Below, one piece after another: positions 59,713 to 64,000 of a stretch of DNA of 64,000 nt. The notes under the pieces are model-generated. The model had not been told where the DNA came from. It saw nothing but the letters and a program-made list of their open reading frames with translations, and made no database searches. The position numbers were made by a program, and so were the translations under genes. The DNA is from an uncultured Bacilli bacterium. Lineage in GTDB: Bacteria; Bacillota_I; Bacilli_A; RF39; UBA660. The first letter of the stretch is position 1. Each line of letters starts with the position of its first letter. Location: contig CANRPF010000002.1 of the NCBI GenBank assembly GCA_947632375.1, positions 55,917 to 119,916 on the forward strand. Direction: 5' to 3'.

Positions 59713-60633
59713 ATGAAAAAGATAAAATATGAATATACACAAAGAATTCCAAGTCATTATGTAGGTAGTGATTGTATTCAAATAATGGTACCACAAATAA
59801 ATGGTGGAATAACCGTATTAAATTCAGACGAAATAATATATCACTATAGAAAAGATTCAACTTCTTTTATAAATAAATATGTTCAAGATGAAAGAAGAGA
59901 ACAATTTCCCTATTCCAATATACCTACTCATAAAAGTAGATTTAAAGGTAAAACAATTGAATATATAAATCAATTATTTGATTTTAATAGAGTTTATATT
60001 GAAATTGTAGATGGTTTAATTAAAGAAAATTATGCTATTAAAGATGGAAATGAAGCATTATTAGCAACAAAATTTATACTTCCTAATAAAGAACAAACAA
60101 GATATATGAATCGCAGCGAATTAGAAAAATTATTAAATTCTTCTAATGGTGGCGTTTATCATCAAAATGGTGGATACTTTCCAGATTTAACATTACCTAG
60201 CAATGAAAATATTTTAAATTGGTATAAAGATTTAATAATCAAAAGATTTGAAAATGAACAAAGATATGGAAATTATACTAATAAAACTTTAACTGAATAT
60301 TTTTATAAAGGACTTGATAAACTAACTATTGATGATATTCCAGCTAATATTTTTAGACTTAATAATATTATATTGGTTTTTGTTCAAGGAAACGAAATTA
60401 GTAGTATTAAATTAATTAATATAAAATTTATTAATAAAGATAGCTTTATAGTAGAATTTTATGATTACCCTATTACAATTTATAATTTAGATTACATGAA
60501 ACATTTAGAACAGACAAGTTCTAAAAGAACTCCTGAACCTAAAATTCCAAAATTACTAAATCCTAAAATTAATTCAGAAAATATTAAAAAAGAAAAAAAA
60601 TATATATTAAGTTTAATTGAAACAAATAAATAA
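59713..60633 (+). CDS. Unknown protein, paralogous family A (copy 3)
   Basis: 306 residues. Same pattern as the two genes at 18.7-20.3 kb: basic N-terminus, YTQRIPSHYVG, then FNRVYIEIVDGLIKENYAIKDGNEALLATKFIL, the family core. It lies 40 kb away on the other strand, divergent from the 54-60 kb unknowns, and is closely followed by another hypothetical. SD GGAGG precedes ATG 59713. Function unknown. Confidence 0.65.
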   Translation: MKKIKYEYTQRIPSHYVGSDCIQIMVPQINGGITVLNSDEIIYHYRKDSTSFINKYVQDERREQFPYSNIPTHKSRFKGKTIEYINQLFDFNRVYIEIVDGLIKENYAIKDGNEALLATKFILPNKEQTRYMNRSELEKLLNSSNGGVYHQNGGYFPDLTLPSNENILNWYKDLIIKRFENEQRYGNYTNKTLTEYFYKGLDKLTIDDIPANIFRLNNIILVFVQGNEISSIKLINIKFINKDSFIVEFYDYPITIYNLDYMKHLEQTSSKRTPEPKIPKLLNPKINSENIKKEKKYILSLIETNK

Positions 60634-60665
60634 TTATCTTATTTAAAAGTTAGTAGGAGGATTAT

Positions 60666-61109
60666 ATGTTAAGCTATGAAGGAATATTTTTTGACGAAGA
60701 TACTATAAAGTTAATACATTCATTAGAAACAAATACATTAGAAGAAGTTAATGATGAAATTCATTGTACTTTTAAATATCATCCAAATAAAAAAGAAACA
60801 TTTGATGACATAGTTGGAAAAGAGTTTGAAATATTTCTTATAAGATATGGAAATGATGGTATGAATAGTGGATTTAAGATATCTTTTTCTGATGAATTAA
60901 TGCCATATTATATAAACTATGATGAAGAAAATTCAAGCATCTTAAAAGTACCACATATTACTGCTTCTTTATCAAAAGGAGCTAAATCTACTAATACTAA
61001 AAATTTAAAATTTATTCCATTAGAAAAACCAATTAAAATTAAAGGTAAATTTGGATATTGGATTAAAGATGAAAATAAAGAATACTTATCTTATAATACT
61101 TATTATTAA
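60666..61109 (+). CDS. Hypothetical protein after family A copy 3
   Basis: 147 residues. Acidic N-terminal half with IHCTFKYHPNKKETFDDIVGKEFEIFLIRYGNDGMNSGF, then ITASLSKGAKSTNTKNLKFIPLEKPIKIKGKFGYWI. Small beta-rich protein, no family recognised. SD AGGAGG precedes ATG 60666; 32 bases after the previous stop, so likely the same operon. Confidence 0.6.
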   Translation: MLSYEGIFFDEDTIKLIHSLETNTLEEVNDEIHCTFKYHPNKKETFDDIVGKEFEIFLIRYGNDGMNSGFKISFSDELMPYYINYDEENSSILKVPHITASLSKGAKSTNTKNLKFIPLEKPIKIKGKFGYWIKDENKEYLSYNTYY

Positions 61110-61127
61110 AAACTTTAAAAATTGATA

Positions 61128-61634
61128 CTAAGATAATATAAAACCTATAGTATTACAAATTACAGAAATAAAAAACATTAATCCAGCTAATAAATCAGTT
61201 TTATCTTTTTTTATTTTATATCTACTCAAAAAAGTAATACAATTATAAGCACATAATAAACTTACAAGTGACTCCATTGATGTATTTTTATAAAATGAAA
61301 TCAAAATTAAAATAATAGAAAATAAAGCCATTCCAATAATACCATATTTCATAGACTTTAAATTTACCAATTCTGTTAATTTAATAATATTTTCTTCACT
61401 CTTTCGTTCTATATCTTCTCTCTCTATAATTTCACCAGCAAGTATATCATTTATATTTACTTCTAATATTTTACTAAGAGGTTTTAATAACGACATATCC
61501 ATAAGACATATTCCCCTCTCCCATTTGCTAACAGCATTTTTAGTAATACCTAATTTTTCTGCTAAATTTTCTTGTGTCATTTTTTTTAATTTTCTTTGTT
61601 CTGATATGAATTTACCAATTTTTTCTTGATCCAT
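61128..61634 (-). CDS. XRE-family transcriptional regulator with C-terminal membrane segments
   Basis: 168 residues. N-terminal HTH: IGKFISEQRKLKKMTQENLAEKLGITKNAVSKWERG, a textbook cro/C1 helix-turn-helix (residues ~4-55). After a linker come three hydrophobic segments (~95-165), so it is membrane-bound, as seen in regulators that sense membrane or peptide signals. ATG 61652 is in frame but AAGGAG fits ATG 61634. Its target is unknown; it may act on neighbouring genes. Confidence 0.82.
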   Translation of the reverse strand: MDQEKIGKFISEQRKLKKMTQENLAEKLGITKNAVSKWERGICLMDMSLLKPLSKILEVNINDILAGEIIEREDIERKSEENIIKLTELVNLKSMKYGIIGMALFSIILILISFYKNTSMESLVSLLCAYNCITFLSRYKIKKDKTDLLAGLMFFISVICNTIGFILS

Positions 61635-62052
61635 AGTTTTAACTCCTTTCAAAAAGAACTATAACATTTAAACTTTATTTTTTAAACATACCAAAAGTTT
61701 ACTTTGACAAATTATTATCTAATTATTAAACATTAATATACTTAGATTGATTGTAAATATGCAAATATATTACTTTATTACAAGCAAAAATTAAAGGTAG
61801 TAAATATAATAACTTTAAAACTTTAATTACTCATAATCCTAATAATTACCTATAAAATGAAAAAAGAAAGTTGATGATATTTATAAACTCAAATATTTAA
61901 GTTGCTGACAAAAAAGAAGATTTGAAAATATTTTCTTATAGAGAAAATGATATAAAAATTGTAGAACAAGAAAAAATATAAAAATAGCAAGCGTGCTATT
62001 TTTTTGTATTTTAGATTCTTTAAATATTTTCTAAGATTAAATATTTAAAAAA
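61635..62052. other. Gene-poor stretch of ~420 bases with a plus-strand terminator
   Basis: No complete gene found. Around 61908-61980 a 26-codon plus-strand frame (..KKEDLKIFSYRENDIKIVEQEK..) ends in TAA just before a good terminator AAATAGCA/TGCTATTT plus T-run (61982-62004). This looks like the residue of a lost plus-strand gene. Left part (61640-61860) is AT-rich without visible signals, apart from the upstream region of the XRE gene. Confidence 0.4.
61982..62004 (+). terminator. Orphan rho-independent terminator
   Basis: 8-bp stem AAATAGCA / TGCTATTT, 4-base loop, followed by TTTT. No intact plus-strand gene precedes it. Confidence 0.7.
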
Positions 62053-62388
62053 CTATGAATATATTAATGCTCCAATTCCGTATATAATTACTAATGAATA
62101 AATTATAACATTTAATATATAATATTTATTTTTCTTATTTTTAAAATTAAATATATGTCCAACAACACCAACTAATATAGAAATTATGGCTATAAAATAA
62201 TTATTAACAAAATTATTAAGTAATAACAAGAACCCATACAATATTAAAATAATATATATAGAATTAATACCTTTAGACTCACTATTTTTAGACAATTTTT
62301 TTGTTGATAAAAACATTAAAAATGCTATGAACACAAATATTATAAATATTAAAACTAATCCAAACATCATTCCATTTACATCAACCAT
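62053..62388 (-). CDS. Small membrane protein
   Basis: 111 residues with three or four hydrophobic segments (~8-28, ~42-60, ~63-78, ~90-108) and a short basic loop NFKNKKNKYY. No family recognised. Start ATG 62388 has only a distant AAGG. The gene is flanked by degenerate sequence on both sides. Confidence 0.55.
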   Translation of the reverse strand: MVDVNGMMFGLVLIFIIFVFIAFLMFLSTKKLSKNSESKGINSIYIILILYGFLLLLNNFVNNYFIAIISILVGVVGHIFNFKNKKNKYYILNVIIYSLVIIYGIGALIYS

Positions 62389-62486
62389 TATTTCACACGC
62401 CTTTCAAGATTATATTTCTGAATTTTTACAAATCTATGATTCATTATTATAATAACACAAGTTCATTCGCACTTCCAACAGTATTA

Positions 62487-63077
62487 TTATTTGTATTTTG
62501 TTTTTAACAAATTTGTTAAACTTTTTATAGCACCCTTCTTATCTTCAATAGTCTGTAATTGTTTGAAAAGAGTTTTAAATGGAATACAAAATTCGTATAT
62601 TCTTGAACCAGATTGACGTATATTAATTGTTATACAATACGGAATTTTAGGAAATTCACCGTCATATTTATCAAATGATAAAATTATTTCATCAGCTTTT
62701 TTTGTTATTTTTAATACATTGGGACATTTAATAGGATAAGCATCACATAATACTGTAATAATATTATTTTAAACTAAAAACTTATACCAAGAAGCGCCTT
62801 TTTCACATTGCATTTGTTCTTGAACACTTTGTAAATTTTCATCTTCTCCTAATATATTACCATTTATTATATCTTTATAAAATTTATCAAATACTGAATA
62901 CACTTCTCCTTGATTATTATTAATGCTAAAAGAAATGCTAGATATATTTCGGTAATCTTCATATTTACAAGATAGATTTATATCAGCTCCGGTTTGATAA
63001 ATTGATAAAACTTTTTCATCTTGTATCAAATCAATATCAAAAGAATTATACTCATTGTTAATTTTTTTAACTTCCAT
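62487..63077 (-). pseudogene. Hypothetical gene split by an in-frame TAA
   Basis: Residues 1-102 (ATG 63077, SD AGAGG) end at TAA 62769-62771. The same frame continues without another stop for 93 more codons (..NIITVLCDAYPIKCPNVLKITKKADEIILSFDKY.., ..SGSRIYEFCIPFKTLFKQLQ..) to TAA at 62487. The two halves together look like one ~196-residue protein of unknown function, inactivated by one nonsense change. The downstream half has no start codon near the break, so it is unlikely to be a separate gene. Confidence 0.6.
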
Positions 63078-63109
63078 AAATACCTCTTAAAAATATAAAT
63101 AACCCTAAT

Positions 63110-64000
63110 TTAATTCTTCTGATTTAAAAGTTTTTCTTTTAGACCATCTTCCATATTTATTTTTGTTGGAATTATATATTTTGCATTAATTTTATTAGAT
63201 ATCAAATTGGTAATTACTTTCATTGCTCTTGAACCATCAAACCATAATGGATTATCACTTCTCTTGCGTATTTGATTTAAAGAAGTAATAAGAGCATCAT
63301 GATCATAATCATCACTCATATCTTTTGTTATCATATATTTTTGGTTTTCAGCTTTATACAATTTATTTTCTAATAATTTATAACCTGCATTGTTGTACCA
63401 ATATAAATGATCTCCTCCTGCTAATATTAAAACGTCTGCTTCTATATTTATATTTCCAATTAGTTCGTTAATATAATTATATACTTCATTAAAAGTACAT
63501 TTAGGAATATCCTCTTTTAAACTACTAAATTTTTGAGTAACATCTACAACCCCAAAGTCATAGTATTTTTTATCAATTACTTTACCATTATTAACAAAGA
63601 TTAATTCAGTGGATCCTCCGCCACCAATAAATACACAGATATTTCCGTTGTATTTTATTTTATTATAACATCCCAATGCTGTATATTTTGCTTCATCCTC
63701 TTGAGATACTACTTCTATTTCTACATTAAACTTACTTTTTAGTTTCAAATTAATATTATTTAATTCTTCAGTATTGATATTTCTAAATATACTACAACCG
63801 TAAACATGAATTTCTTTTGTATATTGCAATGCCTTTTCTATTATATTAAATAATTTATTTAAATCATCTTCATCTATTTTTTGATTGTTGTTATAATTTT
63901 TTTTAAATTCTATTGTTGTATTATCCTCATATATCATTTTTTCATTCTCATAAATATGTGTCTTAGTATTATTACTTCCTATCTCAATAATAGCAAATGC
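63110..64000 (-). CDS. Ppx/GppA-family phosphatase (5' end outside the window)
   Basis: 296 residues visible, still open at the window edge. The ASKHA N-terminus AIIEIGSNNTKTHIYENEK lies at the edge, then VFIGGGGSTELIFVNNGKV (phosphate-2 motif), VLILAGGDHLYWYNN and the C-terminal YIIPTKINMEDGLKE that resembles Ppx's ..P..GLREG.. end. The family hydrolyses polyphosphate or pppGpp. Only the first few residues can be missing. An internal ATG (63937) is not the start because the conserved GSNN lies upstream. Confidence 0.82.
   Translation of the reverse strand, partial: AFAIIEIGSNNTKTHIYENEKMIYEDNTTIEFKKNYNNNQKIDEDDLNKLFNIIEKALQYTKEIHVYGCSIFRNINTEELNNINLKLKSKFNVEIEVVSQEDEAKYTALGCYNKIKYNGNICVFIGGGGSTELIFVNNGKVIDKKYYDFGVVDVTQKFSSLKEDIPKCTFNEVYNYINELIGNINIEADVLILAGGDHLYWYNNAGYKLLENKLYKAENQKYMITKDMSDDYDHDALITSLNQIRKRSDNPLWFDGSRAMKVITNLISNKINAKYIIPTKINMEDGLKEKLLNQKN

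Noticed and set aside
1-64000. CRISPR array
   Set aside because: No series of regularly spaced direct repeats. The only tandem unit is the 45-bp element at 15102-15185.
1-64000. Reassigned genetic code (TGA = Trp), as in mycoplasmas
   Set aside because: Genes end in TGA at expected C-termini (leuS, recU, the MBL hydrolase) and use TGG for Trp.

Overview
The window is a very AT-rich chromosomal segment from a low-GC Gram-positive bacterium (Bacillota). TGA acts as a stop (leuS ends in TGA at a normal C-terminus) and Trp is TGG, so the code is standard and not mycoplasmal. A recU-ponA pair, ysxC, rbgA-rnhB, ftsY-ylxM, a T-box in front of leuS and SD-led genes all fit Bacilli. The many TasA/camelysin-like and pseudopilin-like surface proteins and the phosphoketolase suggest an uncultured, fermentative, host-associated lineage (RF39/Erysipelotrichia-like). 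This placement is inference.

Layout: 1-6.1 kb holds the 5' part of queA and envelope or hydrolase genes (GDPD, acyltransferase, lipoprotein, MBL hydrolase, metallophosphoesterase). At 6.2 kb is tRNA-Trp, followed by a SleB-like hydrolase, phosphoketolase, the tsaB-rimI-tsaD t6A cluster and mscL. 12.3-15.1 kb is the most unusual region: two TasA-like secreted proteins, one ending in a lectin-like variable domain, next to a non-coding GC-rich copy of that variable segment made almost entirely of AAC codons. This is a template-repeat/variable-repeat pair of the kind used by diversity-generating retroelements (DGRs). No reverse transcriptase is in the window.

15.2-18.7 kb is a T-box-controlled operon of a small membrane protein and a leucyl-tRNA synthetase with a complete Nudix domain inside its editing region. 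18.7-33 kb contains a paralogous family of unknown proteins, two pseudopilins, ysxC, recU-ponA, galU, ftsY-ylxM, rnhB, rbgA, a Bro-N/DinD-like gene and cutA. 33.4-38.2 kb is a surface-polymer cluster: a TagD-type cytidylyltransferase fused to a Gfo/Idh oxidoreductase, a class V aminotransferase, an FrhB-like ferredoxin protein and a polysaccharide pyruvyl transferase. It is followed by signal peptidase I, a third TasA-like protein and a type II/IV secretion ATPase.

42.7-54.3 kb includes mutS, a ComEB-type deaminase, a stand-alone MutS-domain-I-like protein, a membrane zinc-ribbon metalloprotease, and a thyX-tmk pair for dTMP supply. 54.3-63.1 kb is mostly proteins I do not recognise, including a 951-residue protein with a PcfJ-like C-terminal motif, an XRE regulator and a gene split by an in-frame stop. 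The window ends inside a Ppx/GppA phosphatase gene.
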